Position numbers and translations under genes: made by a program. Source: Rhodothermales bacterium (GTDB lineage: Bacteria > Bacteroidota > Rhodothermia > Rhodothermales > JANQRZ01). Taken from it: a stretch of DNA of 64,000 nucleotides. This document shows positions 17,642 to 26,215 of this stretch, piece by piece (within the stretch, counting starts at the first letter, position 1; every line of letters starts with the position of its first letter). Location of the stretch: the NCBI GenBank assembly GCA_039944855.1, contig JBDUXZ010000020.1, forward strand, positions 62,001-126,000, in the 5' to 3' direction. Below the pieces are notes generated by a model that was given only the letters and a program-made list of their open reading frames with translations, ran no database searches and was not told the origin of the DNA.

Positions 17642-17665
17642 GTAGGGGCGCAGCATGCTGCGCCC
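17642..17665. repeat. Dispersed palindromic repeat between rsmH and ftsL
   Basis: This is the cleanest copy of the family in the window: left half GTAGGGGCGCAGCA, centre CATG, right half TGCTGCGCCC. It fills almost all of the 42-bp gap between the rsmH stop and the ftsL start. Confidence 0.75.
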
Positions 17666-17671
17666 GGAGAA

Positions 17672-18697
17672 TCAGGAAGAGCGAGGGTAGGAGAAGGCCG
17701 TGCCGAGCCCCGACGTTTCGGGGTCGCGCTTCGCGGCGATGCGGAGGCGGGCGCTGCGGGCGCGGGGGTTCGCCGCGATCTCGTCGTCGCTCGCCGTGAT
17801 CGGCTTGCGCGTGACGAGGTCCCAGGGCGTGAGGAGGTTGCCGTAGAAGTCGCGGACGGGCTCGCCCTCGAAGTTGCCGTAGCGGAGGAACTGTTTGGCG
17901 CGGCGGTCTTCGAGCGAGTGGTACGCGATGACCGCCATTCGCCCGCCCGTCTTCAGCACCCGCAGCCCGGCGACGAGCGCGCGCTCCAGCACGGCCAACT
18001 CGTCGTTGACCGCGATGCGGAGCGCCTGGAACACCCGCGACAGCGTCTTCACTTCCTCGCGCGAGAACACGGCCGAGCGCACCGCGTCGGCGAGCTGCCC
18101 CGTCGTCTCGATCGGGCGGGCGTCGAGGATCGCGCGGACGACCTTCGAGGCGCGCGGCTCTTCGCCGTAGGCGCGGAGGATGTGGACGAGCTCGTCGGGC
18201 TCGGCGCGGTTGACGAGGTCGGCGGCGGAGAGCGGGGCGTCCGTGTCCATCCGCATGTCGAGTGGGCCGCTCGCGGCGTACGCGAACCCGCGCCCCGCCT
18301 CGTCGATCTGGTGCGACGACACGCCGAGGTCGAGCAGCACGCCGTCGACGCTCTCAATCTCTGCATCGGCGAGGAGGCGTTCGAGATCGCCGAAGTTGCC
18401 GCGGAGCGTGCGGAAGCGCGTGCCCTCGGCGTCGAGCCGGGCCGTCGCGGCTGCGAGCGCTTCGGGGTCCTGGTCGATCCCGATCACGCACCCGTCCGGA
18501 CCGAGGCGGTCGAGGAGCGCCGCCGCGTGGCCCCCGCCGCCGAGCGTGCCGTCAACGTAGGTGCCCGCCGGGTCGGTCACGAGCCCGTCGACCACCTCTT
18601 TATATAGGACCGGGGCGTGGTACCCCGTCGCGTAGGGCGCGGCGTGCGCGGGATCCCGACGGTCGGCTCGGTCAGTCATGGCGGTAGCAATAGTCAT
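17672..18697 (-). CDS. rsmH: 16S rRNA (cytosine-1402-N4) methyltransferase
   Basis: RsmH (MraW) uses S-adenosylmethionine to methylate C1402 in the 16S rRNA decoding centre. The start at 18697 gives 341 residues and overlaps the mraZ stop as ATGA. The product begins with about 25 extra residues and then the family start YHAPVLYKEVVDGL, followed by the SAM-binding motif VDGTLGGGGHAAALL. Further family motifs are GVLLDLGVSSHQIDEAGRGFAY (around residues 125-145), DLVNRAEPDELV and the C-terminal YHSLEDRRAKQF. Gene order directly after mraZ is the classic one. Confidence 0.96.
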   Translation of the reverse strand: MTIATAMTDRADRRDPAHAAPYATGYHAPVLYKEVVDGLVTDPAGTYVDGTLGGGGHAAALLDRLGPDGCVIGIDQDPEALAAATARLDAEGTRFRTLRGNFGDLERLLADAEIESVDGVLLDLGVSSHQIDEAGRGFAYAASGPLDMRMDTDAPLSAADLVNRAEPDELVHILRAYGEEPRASKVVRAILDARPIETTGQLADAVRSAVFSREEVKTLSRVFQALRIAVNDELAVLERALVAGLRVLKTGGRMAVIAYHSLEDRRAKQFLRYGNFEGEPVRDFYGNLLTPWDLVTRKPITASDDEIAANPRARSARLRIAAKRDPETSGLGTAFSYPRSS

Positions 18698-19146
18698 GAG
18701 CGCCCCCCCATCACCTGCTGGGCGGCGGTCTTGTACGTGCTGGACTGCTCGGCGAAGTAGGCGTCGAGCTCGTCCGGGTCCCAGACTTCGAGGTGGTCCA
18801 CGGTGCCGATGACGACGGCGGTGTCGGAGATGCCGGCGAAGTCGCGGAGCTCGGCGGGGATCACGATGCGGCCCTGCTTGTCGAGCGTCACGTCCTCGGC
18901 CCACATCGTGATCGTGCGGACGAAGTGGCGGGTCTCCTCGTCGGCGAACTGGTTGAGGCGATCGAACTGCTCCTCCTGCTGCTCCCACACGTCGAGGGGG
19001 TAGAGGACGACGCAGTTCTCGATGCCACGCGTGGCGGTGAACGTCTCGTTCGCTTCGGGGCTCATGACGCGCCGCATCTTCGCCGGGATCGCGAGGCGAC
19101 CCTTTTCGTCGACGGAGTTTTGAGAGCGTCCTTTGAAGCGTGCCAT
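18694..19146 (-). CDS. mraZ: Transcriptional regulator MraZ
   Basis: MraZ is a DNA-binding protein with two AbrB/SpoVT-like domains; in Escherichia coli it represses its own dcw operon by binding TGGGN repeats. The ATG at 19146 gives 150 residues starting MARFKGRSQNSVDEKGR, the expected size. The two repeats are visible as SVDEKGRLAIPAKMR (about 11-25) and TLDKQGRIVIPAELRDFAGI in the second half. It is the first gene of the cluster and lies divergent from a LexA-like repressor gene. Two TGGGG repeats with 10-bp period are found upstream, so autoregulation is plausible. Confidence 0.96.
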   Translation of the reverse strand: MARFKGRSQNSVDEKGRLAIPAKMRRVMSPEANETFTATRGIENCVVLYPLDVWEQQEEQFDRLNQFADEETRHFVRTITMWAEDVTLDKQGRIVIPAELRDFAGISDTAVVIGTVDHLEVWDPDELDAYFAEQSSTYKTAAQQVMGGRS

Positions 19147-19190
19147 CGTGCGCGGGGCGGTCGGGCGGCAGGGAGGGTTGTGGAGGCGTT

Positions 19191-19206
19191 CCCCACTTCT
19201 CCCCAC
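19191..19206 (-). promoter_or_regulatory. Candidate MraZ boxes
   Basis: On the minus strand GTGGGG occurs twice with an exact 10-bp period (19191-19196 and 19201-19206). Escherichia coli MraZ binds TGGGN units spaced by 5 bases, which is the same period. The pair lies just downstream of the predicted -10/-7 element, where a bound repressor would block transcription. Confidence 0.4.
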
Positions 19207-19213
19207 CGCGCAT

Positions 19214-19242
19214 CAAAGTAGCATGCATATATCTAAAGTCAA
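19214..19242 (-). promoter_or_regulatory. Candidate mraZ (dcw) promoter
   Basis: Read on the minus strand, TTGACT (19237-19242) is followed 16 bases later by TACTTTG (19214-19220). This fits a -35/-10 pair and also resembles the phylum element TAnnTTTG with one base missing. The start of transcription would lie around 19207, giving a leader of about 60 bases. Confidence 0.4.
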
Positions 19243-19353
19243 GCAAATACGCCCTAAATGAGCCCATTTTGTGGATAAGTAGAGGTGTAATAGAAAATCA
19301 CACATATACTTTCAGGTGAAATACCCCTCCGATCTCCCGTCCCGCCGCCGAAA

Positions 19354-19371
19354 GGTGAAAATCATGTCACC
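19354..19371. promoter_or_regulatory. Palindromic operator-like site 1
   Basis: GGTGA-N8-TCACC, an 18-bp interrupted palindrome. Its sequence GTGAAAATCATGTCACC recurs almost unchanged 41 bp downstream. The dyad with an 8-base spacer is the architecture of a LexA-type dimer site, although the half-sites differ from the known CTGT-N8-ACAG and GAAC-type boxes. Confidence 0.5.
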
Positions 19372-19394
19372 CTGCCCTTGGTCGCTACTCAACG

Positions 19395-19412
19395 AGTGAA
19401 AATCATATCACC
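19395..19412. promoter_or_regulatory. Palindromic operator-like site 2
   Basis: AGTGA-N8-TCACC with the same AAATCATA-like spacer as site 1. Its centre is 41 bp from that of site 1, close to four helical turns, so both would face the same side of the DNA. It ends 36 bases before the lexA-like ATG. Confidence 0.5.
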
Positions 19413-19448
19413 ATACCCTATCTTCCGTCTGCACATACCTCCGCCCCC

Positions 19449-20096
19449 ATGCCCCCAGTCCGTCTTACCGAGCGCCAGAACCGCGTCTTCGAACACATCC
19501 GCGCCTACTTTCGCGAGCACAGCAAGCCCCCCACGTTGAAGGAGATCGGCGACGCCCTCTCGATCCGCTCGACGAACGGGGTCTCGAAGCACCTCCACGC
19601 GCTCGAACAGAAGGGATACATCCGCCGCATCCCGAACGAAGCCCGCGGCATCGCCCTCGTCGATACCGGCGACGACCCGTTCGCCTTCGACGCCGAGGTG
19701 CCGAGCCTCCTCCTCGTCAGCCGCACCGACAGCGCGCAGCCGACGAAGCTCCGTAACCGGCCGAAGGGCGCACTTTACACCGACCCCCTCTTTCTCGGCC
19801 GCGCCGACGAGGACGCCTGCCTCCTCGGCCGCGCCGGCGACGACGGGATGAGCGACGTGGGCATCTTCAAAGGCGACTACCTCGTGATCGAAGAGCAGAA
19901 GTGGCGCCGGCTCCCCGACGGTGTCGTCGTCGCTGCGCTCGTCGGCGAGGCGCTCCTCGCCCGCACGTTCAGCTTCCTCAACGGTCGCCTCCACTTGCAG
20001 CCGGCGAACAAGTCGTACTCGAAGGAGGCGTACCCGCCGCGCGACCCGGCGTGCCACGTCATCGGCCCCGTGCTCAGCGTGATGCGGAAGCTCTGA
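19449..20096 (+). CDS. LexA-family repressor lacking self-cleavage residues
   Basis: The 215-residue product has a full LexA winged helix (residues 5-60: LTERQNRVFEHIRAYF, PPTLKEIGDALSIRSTNGVSKHL) and a C-terminal S24-like domain with the motifs GIFKGDYLVIE and LHLQPANKSY. Aligned by eye with canonical LexA, the Ala-Gly cleavage site (LVGRVAAGEP) is LVSRTDSAQP, so the bond would be Ser95-Ala96. The nucleophilic serine of GDSM is Gly133 and the general-base lysine is Ala171. All three features needed for RecA-stimulated self-cleavage are therefore missing, and the protein should be a stable repressor. Two palindromes in its own upstream region are candidate operators shared with mraZ. It resembles in principle the non-SOS LexA of some cyanobacteria. 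Confidence 0.88.
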   Translation: MPPVRLTERQNRVFEHIRAYFREHSKPPTLKEIGDALSIRSTNGVSKHLHALEQKGYIRRIPNEARGIALVDTGDDPFAFDAEVPSLLLVSRTDSAQPTKLRNRPKGALYTDPLFLGRADEDACLLGRAGDDGMSDVGIFKGDYLVIEEQKWRRLPDGVVVAALVGEALLARTFSFLNGRLHLQPANKSYSKEAYPPRDPACHVIGPVLSVMRKL

Positions 20097-20140
20097 AGCG
20101 AGCAGGCCTGAGGTCGTGCGCCGTTGCCTCCTCTCTGCCC

Positions 20141-20259
20141 TGCCGGGCATCTCTCCCCCAAAAGGAGAACGTGATTCCTGACCTCTTCGCCCTCTATCTG
20201 CTACCCCCGTCGCCGACTACGTCCCCTCGCCCCTCCGGGGAGAAGGACAGGGTGAGGGG
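20141..20259. repeat. Hairpin-rich intergenic repeat after the lexA-like gene
   Basis: The gap between two convergent genes holds several small hairpins, the largest being CCCCTCGCCC (20223-20232) with GGGTGAGGGG (20250-20259), ten pairs with one mismatch. There is no T-run. The sequence looks like a dispersed intergenic repeat and may act as a two-way transcription end. Confidence 0.4.
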
Positions 20260-20276
20260 CTAGTCCACCTACGGCG

Positions 20277-20939
<663 letters not shown>

Positions 20940-22133
20940 AGGTGAACAACCAGGCGGTGAAAAAGGCGAGGCCGACATCGACGCCGACCCACAGCGCGAC
21001 ATCGGCGAGGGTGAAGTCGGCGTCGAAGAGGGCGATGACGGAGAGGGCGAGAGCGAGCGGCAGCGTCCAGCGGAGGTTGACGAAGAAGCGCGTCGCGGTC
21101 CACCCCAACGGGCTCTGCTGCGCGAGGCCGAACGCGCGAGGCCCGAGCGTTTCCGTTGCGAGCACACCGACCGCACCGTTCTTCGCCGCGAGGCCGAGTG
21201 CGAGCGCAGCGGCGATGACGCCGTCCGCTGCGTCCCGAGCGAAGAGCACCCACAGCCCGATCACGCCGAGCGCGAAGAGACGGCCGAGCGGGAGCCGGCG
21301 GTCGAGTTGGACGAGGCCGGCCCATACGTGCGGCCGGAGGCGGCGCGGTGCCCAGTAGACGGCGTCGGGGCGGACCGGCTCGCGCTGCGTCGTGCGCGGG
21401 CCGCCCGCCGTGAGCAGCTCGGTGTAGAGCGCGTTCGTGCAGTAGAAGTCGTGGTCGTACCCCGCGGCCCGGCGGGTGAGCGTCGCCGTCGCGACCCCCA
21501 GCAGCGCCGCGCCCGGCAGCCACGCGACGGCGACGAGTCCGGCATCCGCGAGTGCCGCCGTCGTCAGAATCACCGCTGCCCCGAGCGCGAACACCCGCGC
21601 CGACGCGAGCACCGTCGGCACGAGGCCGAACGGGATGTGCATGCTCGCGCGTTCTTCCTTTTCCACGAGCCGACGATACCAGCCACCCGCAAGGCCCTCC
21701 TGCCACGCCTGCGAGTCGGGGCCAATCGCCGTGTAGTGCGCGAAGGCGTACACCCCGACGCCGAGCACAACGAGCGCGACTTCGACGAGCGGCGCGCCCA
21801 CTGCCCCGCCGATCTCGACGGCCAGCAGCACCGGCGGGACGAGGAACGCGGCGACGATGAAGCCCCACGGTCGCCCCTGCCGAACCAGCAGCGCGCGAGG
21901 CGACGGGTTGAGCATCTGCAGAAACGCGGCTGCCGCGTCCGGCAGCAGCACGTGCGGCGGTGCGACGGCGAAGATGCCCACCACGACGAACGCGTAGCGC
22001 AGCAGCACCTCGCGCAGCGACCCGCTGCCATCCACCGCGAACGCCGCGAAGAGGTATCCGAGCCCGCCGACGAGCAGGACCGTCCCCACCCGCCGCGCCG
22101 CGCTCCGATCCGTGGTCACATTCGGGATCGCCA

Positions 22134-22664
22134 TCAGCGCAGGGTGCCGAGGTAGGTGATGCCATTGGGGAAGCCTGTGCGCGCGTCGGCGGGCAGTCGC
22201 TCGGCGAAGCCTTTGGGGTAGATGTTCAACCCCGGTAGCCGCTCGAACGAGACGTAGTCCACGCTACGGATGAGCTGCCGCTCGCCGAGCTCGGGGTCGG
22301 CACCCGTGCGGAGCGTGCCGCCGTCGATGGTACAGTGGAAGTAGAACGACACGGCATGGAGCGGCGGGCGGATGAAGTCGAGCACGTAGCGCAGCGGGCC
22401 GACGTGGACGCGCAGCCCGGTCTCTTCCTCGACCTCTCGCCGCAGCGCCTCAGGCAGCGCCTCGCCGAAATCGACACCGCCGCCGGGCGCGATCCAGAAC
22501 GGCGGCGCCTCACCATTCGCGTTCGTGTGCATCGCCGCGTGCTCGACCAGCAGGACGGACGACGGCGCCGCCTCGTCGTCGAACAGCAGCCCGCCGACGC
22601 GGACGCGGACGCGGTTGCCGTAGGCTTCGGTGATGTGCGAGTCGGTCGAGGAGCGCGGCTCCAT
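22134..22664 (-). CDS. Nudix hydrolase
   Basis: Nudix enzymes cleave nucleoside diphosphates linked to another group. The start at 22664 gives 176 residues. The full Nudix box is present at residues 62-84, with the glycine at 62, Glu68 and then REVEEETGL (76-84). The N-terminal beta strand (RVRVGGLLFDD) and a later FYFHCTIDGG stretch fit the fold. The substrate is not predictable. It is coupled by a 4-bp overlap to the downstream membrane-protein gene. A longer upstream frame exists but encodes only low-complexity Arg/Pro sequence. Confidence 0.9.
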   Translation of the reverse strand: MEPRSSTDSHITEAYGNRVRVRVGGLLFDDEAAPSSVLLVEHAAMHTNANGEAPPFWIAPGGGVDFGEALPEALRREVEEETGLRVHVGPLRYVLDFIRPPLHAVSFYFHCTIDGGTLRTGADPELGERQLIRSVDYVSFERLPGLNIYPKGFAERLPADARTGFPNGITYLGTLR

Positions 22665-22719
22665 CGGTGGCGGGGGCGGGCGAAAGGGGAGGAAGGTACG
22701 GCGGTCCTCGCACGCCGGT

Positions 22720-23247
22720 TCACCCCGCCGCATACCGGAGTTGGACGACCCCGCTCGCGTACGACTGTGCCCCGACGAGCGGCAGCGCCGTGTGGGGCTG
22801 CGCACTCTCGAACAGCGGGATACCCTCGCCGAGCAACACCGGAATCACTGACAGGATGTATGCGTCGATCAGCCCCGCCGCCCGGAACGACGCGACGAGC
22901 CCACCCCCACCGACGAGCCACAGATCGCCGTCGATCCGCTCCCGCAGCGACGCCACAACCTCGGCCGGATCGCCCGACACGAACGTCACATTGGGATGCT
23001 CCCCTTCCGGCGGCGCGTACGAAAAGACGAACGAAGGCTTGCCCGGATACGGCCAGTCCCCGAAGCCGCGCACCTGCTCGTACGTCGCTCGTCCCATCAC
23101 GAGCGCCCCGACGGAGGCGTAGAACTCGGCGTAGCCGTAGTCCTCACCGGACTCTGTCGCCACCGCGTCGAGCCAGCCCACGCCGCCGTCCTTGTCTGCG
23201 ATGAACCCGTCGAGACTGACGGCGATGTAGAGGGCAACGTTCATCAT
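22720..23247 (-). CDS. Dihydrofolate reductase-family protein
   Basis: The 175-residue product belongs to the RibD C-terminal/dihydrofolate-reductase-like fold. It starts MNVALYIAVSLDGFIAD, has the conserved GWLDA, the nucleotide-binding ALVMGRATYEQV, the glycine-rich GDLWLVGGGGLVASF and the family end SVIPVLLGEGIPLFE. These stand-alone proteins are probably NADPH-dependent reductases of unknown substrate. It starts as ATGA over the stop of the toxin gene, so it may be translated with the toxin-antitoxin pair. The next in-frame ATG, one codon later, is equally possible. Confidence 0.88.
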   Translation of the reverse strand: MMNVALYIAVSLDGFIADKDGGVGWLDAVATESGEDYGYAEFYASVGALVMGRATYEQVRGFGDWPYPGKPSFVFSYAPPEGEHPNVTFVSGDPAEVVASLRERIDGDLWLVGGGGLVASFRAAGLIDAYILSVIPVLLGEGIPLFESAQPHTALPLVGAQSYASGVVQLRYAAG

Positions 23248-23558
23248 TCCTCGCGGCGCAGCTTCTTCCCGAGGTCCTGCCGCCCGTGCAACACGGTTAG
23301 CACCTCGACGACCTCTCCGCCGACGAAATACACGATCCGATATCCGTCCCGCACGATTTCGCGGATGTGGCCCAACTCGGTTTCGGGGACCTGACGCCCC
23401 ATCAGCGGGAACTCCGCGAGCGCACCGGCCGCTGCGTAGAGCCGTGCGACGAGCGACCGTGCGTACTGCGGCGACGAGCGTTCGAGGTATGCGCCCACCG
23501 CGTCGAGATCGCGGAGCGCCTGCGGCGACCACCGGACCTCAGCCACGGGCCTCTGCAT
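23244..23558 (-). CDS. RelE/ParE-family toxin
   Basis: The 104-residue product has the RelE/ParE fold signature: VRWSPQALRDLDAVGAYLE at the start, a central FPLMGRQVPETELGHIREIV, and the late strands YRIVYFVGGEVVEVLTVLHGRQDL. ParE-like toxins poison DNA gyrase and RelE-like toxins cut mRNA; the Leu/Ile-rich pattern and the GHIREIV...YRIVY layout fit the ParE side better. It overlaps the antitoxin gene by 20 bp, as in most type II modules, and is followed by a reductase gene with an overlapping start. Confidence 0.85.
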   Translation of the reverse strand: MQRPVAEVRWSPQALRDLDAVGAYLERSSPQYARSLVARLYAAAGALAEFPLMGRQVPETELGHIREIVRDGYRIVYFVGGEVVEVLTVLHGRQDLGKKLRREE

Positions 23559-23748
23559 CCCCGAGCCACCGGCTCAATCGCCACCCGGCCTCAGCGTGCG
23601 AGACGGATTTTCCCGCTTCGACCTCGCGCAACCCCGTCTCGATCTTTTGGAGCACATAGATCTCGTACTGAATCTCCTCGAACGAAGCATCGTCCGACAA
23701 GCGCCGGATCATATCGAGGGTCGCTTGCTTGGGCGTGGGATCAGGCAT
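23539..23748 (-). CDS. Antitoxin of a type II toxin-antitoxin module
   Basis: The ATG at 23748 gives 69 residues starting MPDPTPKQATLDMI. The helical product contains SFEEIQYEIYVLQKIETGLREVEAGKSVSHAEAGWRL (residues about 20-56), a pattern common in small antitoxins that sit upstream of ParE-like toxins. It precedes and overlaps the toxin gene by 20 bp, which is the typical order. A perfect 10-bp palindrome (GTTCGCGAAC, 23796-23805) about 50 bp upstream could be the autoregulatory operator. An in-frame start further upstream would add unrelated sequence and was rejected. Confidence 0.75.
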   Translation of the reverse strand: MPDPTPKQATLDMIRRLSDDASFEEIQYEIYVLQKIETGLREVEAGKSVSHAEAGWRLSRWLGDAEARG

Positions 23749-23841
23749 AGAGGCGAAGTAAGGTTCTAGCGTAGATACAACGAGTCGCGGCTTGTGTTCG
23801 CGAACGCTGCCATGCAGCCCGAGGTCAGCCTGCGCCACGGC

Positions 23842-24291
23842 TTATGCTGCCGCTGGTTGCGTGTTTGCCATCTCGATCACATGCCAAACAAGAAAAGAGA
23901 GCGCACCTGCGATGAAATAGCCGAACTGCCAACGCATGTACTTAGCTGCCTTGTCGTCGAGAAAATCTGCAGCTTTGCGGTACTCTTCCTCCAGACCCGC
24001 CACATAAGTCCTCTCCATGAGCTTCATGACGCCAGAGGCATTCACGCTTAGGGATTCATTGCGGTGCCAGATGCTACGGCATCCGAAAAAGAAGCTCAGG
24101 CCCCACAGAGCAACTGCGAAGCCAAGTGGTAGTTGAGAGACGGTTAGTGACTCCCCGCTTGTAATGCTGACTGCGAAGGCAACGGCGGAGGCAGAAGCAG
24201 CGAGCAGAAAATACACGTACTTCGTCCAAGCCTCGCGAAGTGTCTGGTGGAGGTACTTAAAGTCCTCCATCGTGTAGTCGTCAGATCCCAT
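23842..24291 (-). CDS. Small membrane protein of unknown function
   Basis: The 149-residue product has three predicted membrane segments (about 25-43, 55-75 and 122-141) and a central charged helix with EEEYRKAADFLDDKAAKYMR. No family is recognised. The region is visibly less GC-rich than the rest of the window and uses AT-ending codons more freely, suggesting recent arrival. It lies between the toxin-antitoxin module and pyrG, all on the minus strand. Its start, MGSDDYTMEDF at 24291, was chosen because the upstream frame is a shadow of pyrG. Confidence 0.7.
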   Translation of the reverse strand: MGSDDYTMEDFKYLHQTLREAWTKYVYFLLAASASAVAFAVSITSGESLTVSQLPLGFAVALWGLSFFFGCRSIWHRNESLSVNASGVMKLMERTYVAGLEEEYRKAADFLDDKAAKYMRWQFGYFIAGALSFLVWHVIEMANTQPAAA

Positions 24292-24337
24292 TGATAAGGC
24301 AGCATAACCGATAATTGAGCGGAATGCCGAGTGGCTT

Positions 24338-26116
24338 CTATTCCACCTTCGGCGCGGGAGCGGGCGTTCCGGCCTCGCCGTCGCCGCTGCGGAGGACTTT
24401 GGCGGAGGCGCGGCGGACCTTGCGGGTCGAGGTCGGCGGGCGCGGCGTCTCCAGCGTCCCCGCCGCCGTCGCGTGCGCCACGGCCGCGCCGACGAACGCC
24501 ACGAAGAGGGGGTGCGGGTTCTGCACTGTGGACTTGTACTCCGGGTGGAACTGCACGCCGACGAACCACGGGTGCGCCACACCCTCCGGCCCCTCCTGCG
24601 GCAGCTCGATGATCTCGACCAGGTCGCGCTCGGGGTTCGTGCCGGTGAAGCACATCCCGTGCTCCTTCAGCTTGTAGCGGAGGTGGTTGTTGACCTCGAA
24701 GCGGTGGCGGTGCCGCTCCTGTACCTCGTCCGCGCCGTAGACCTCGCGTGCGAGCGAGCCCTCGGTCAGATGACAGTCGTACTGCCCGAGCCGCATCGTC
24801 CCGCCCTTCTCCGTGATCCCCTTCTGCTCCGCCATCAGGTCGATCACCGGGTGCGGCGAGTCGGGTGCGAACTCTGCCGAGTGGGCCTCGGGCCAGCCGC
24901 AGACGGTGCGGGCGAACTCGATCACGGCACATTGCATCCCGAGGCAGATCCCGAAGAACGGGACGCCGGTTTCGCGGGCGAACCGCGCCGCCTCGATCTT
25001 CCCCTGAATCCCGCGCTCGCCGAAACCGGGCGCGATGAGCACGCCCGACACATCGCCCAGCTTGTCGGCGACGTTCTTCGCCGTGATCCCTTCGGAGTGG
25101 ACGGAGACGACCTCGACCTGCACACCGTGCGCCGCGCCCGCGATGATGAAGCTCTCCGAAATCGACTTGTACGCGTCCTGGTGCTCGACGTACTTCCCGA
25201 CGAGCGCGACGCGGACCTTCCCCGTCGGGTCTTTGAGGCGGCGGAGGAACTCGACCCACCGGTCCATCTCCAATTCCCGCAGCGGCTCGCCGTGGGCGGC
25301 GGCCTCTTCGGCGAGGCGGAGCCGCTCGATCACGACCTGGTCGATGCCCTGCTCGCGGAGGAGGAGCGGGACTTCGTAGATGCTCTCGGCGTCCATCATC
25401 TGCACGACGGCGCGCTGCTCGACGTTGCAGAAGTTGGCGATCTTGCGGCGGATGTCGTCGTCGAGCGGATGCTCGGTGCGGCAGACGAGGGCGTCGGGCT
25501 GGAGGCCGTAGCTCTGGAGCGTCTTGACGGAGTGCTGCGTCGGCTTCGTCTTCAGCTCGCCGGCGGCGGCGAGGTAGGGGACGAGCGTGAGATGGACGAG
25601 GCACACGTTCGCCCGCCCCTCTTCGAGCGCGAACTGCCGGATGGCTTCGAGGTAGGGCAGGCTCTCGATGTCGCCCGCCGTCCCGCCGACCTCGGTGATG
25701 ACGACGTCGTAGTCGCCCGTCGCGCCGAGCTTCCGCATCCACCCCTTGATCTCGTCGATGACGTGGGGGACGACCTGCACGGTCTTGCCGAGGTATGCCC
25801 CGGCGCGCTCCTTCTCGATCACGCCGGAGTAGACGCGGCCCGTCGTAACGTTGTTGGCCTGCGACATCGGCACGTCGAGGAACCGCTCGTAGTGCCCGAG
25901 GTCGAGGTCGGTCTCGGCGCCGTCGTCGGTGACGAAAACCTCGCCGTGCTCGTACGGGTTCATCGTCCCCGCGTCGACGTTGATGTAGGGGTCGAACTTC
26001 TGGATCGTGACGCGGAGGCCGCGGGCTTCGAGGATGCGGCCGAGCGAGGCGGAGAAGATGCCCTTGCCGAGGGAGGAGGTCACGCCGCCGGTGACGAAGA
26101 GGTACTTGGTCTGCAC
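24338..26116 (-). CDS. pyrG: CTP synthase
   Basis: PyrG aminates UTP to CTP using ATP and glutamine. The GTG at 26116 gives a start (V)[18 protein letters not shown] that matches the family N-terminus exactly; a longer ATG-started frame would only add about 30 residues with no family match. The synthase domain (1 to about 270) carries the P-loop and [10 protein letters not shown]-like segment ([17 protein letters not shown]). The glutaminase domain has the catalytic cysteine in [12 protein letters not shown] and the His/Glu pair in VQFHPEYKS. The 592 residues exceed the usual 530-550 because of a C-terminal tail of about 40 residues rich in Pro, Arg and Lys. Confidence 0.97.
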   Translation of the reverse strand: MQTKYLFVTGGVTSSLGKGIFSASLGRILEARGLRVTIQKFDPYINVDAGTMNPYEHGEVFVTDDGAETDLDLGHYERFLDVPMSQANNVTTGRVYSGVIEKERAGAYLGKTVQVVPHVIDEIKGWMRKLGATGDYDVVITEVGGTAGDIESLPYLEAIRQFALEEGRANVCLVHLTLVPYLAAAGELKTKPTQHSVKTLQSYGLQPDALVCRTEHPLDDDIRRKIANFCNVEQRAVVQMMDAESIYEVPLLLREQGIDQVVIERLRLAEEAAAHGEPLRELEMDRWVEFLRRLKDPTGKVRVALVGKYVEHQDAYKSISESFIIAGAAHGVQVEVVSVHSEGITAKNVADKLGDVSGVLIAPGFGERGIQGKIEAARFARETGVPFFGICLGMQCAVIEFARTVCGWPEAHSAEFAPDSPHPVIDLMAEQKGITEKGGTMRLGQYDCHLTEGSLAREVYGADEVQERHRHRFEVNNHLRYKLKEHGMCFTGTNPERDLVEIIELPQEGPEGVAHPWFVGVQFHPEYKSTVQNPHPLFVAFVGAAVAHATAAGTLETPRPPTSTRKVRRASAKVLRSGDGEAGTPAPAPKVE

Positions 26117-26215
26117 GGGAGTCCGGGTCTGGAGGCGGGGGATGTTTGCAAAAGGTACGGCCCGGCCGTGGCCCCGTCGCGCAGCCCTCGGCGAAAGCTC
26201 CGGCAAAAAGGGCGT

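Larger units (their letters stand above)
19147..19448. other. Shared mraZ / lexA-like control region
   Basis: This 302-bp region between two divergent start codons contains no gene. It is markedly more AT-rich than its surroundings from about 19210 to 19420. From left to right it holds the MraZ-box-like pair, a candidate mraZ promoter, a loose GGTGA half-site at 19315, and two near-identical palindromes closest to the lexA-like gene. Confidence 0.7.

Noticed and set aside
14702-18607. A 1301-codon open frame on the plus strand opposite murE-ftsI-ftsL-rsmH
   Set aside because: It lies antisense to four well-supported genes and its product is Arg/Ala/Gly-rich low complexity; long antisense frames are expected in this GC-rich DNA.
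23796-23805. The 10-bp palindrome GTTCGCGAAC as a proven toxin-antitoxin operator
   Set aside because: It is well placed but too short to call on its own; it is mentioned only in the antitoxin entry.
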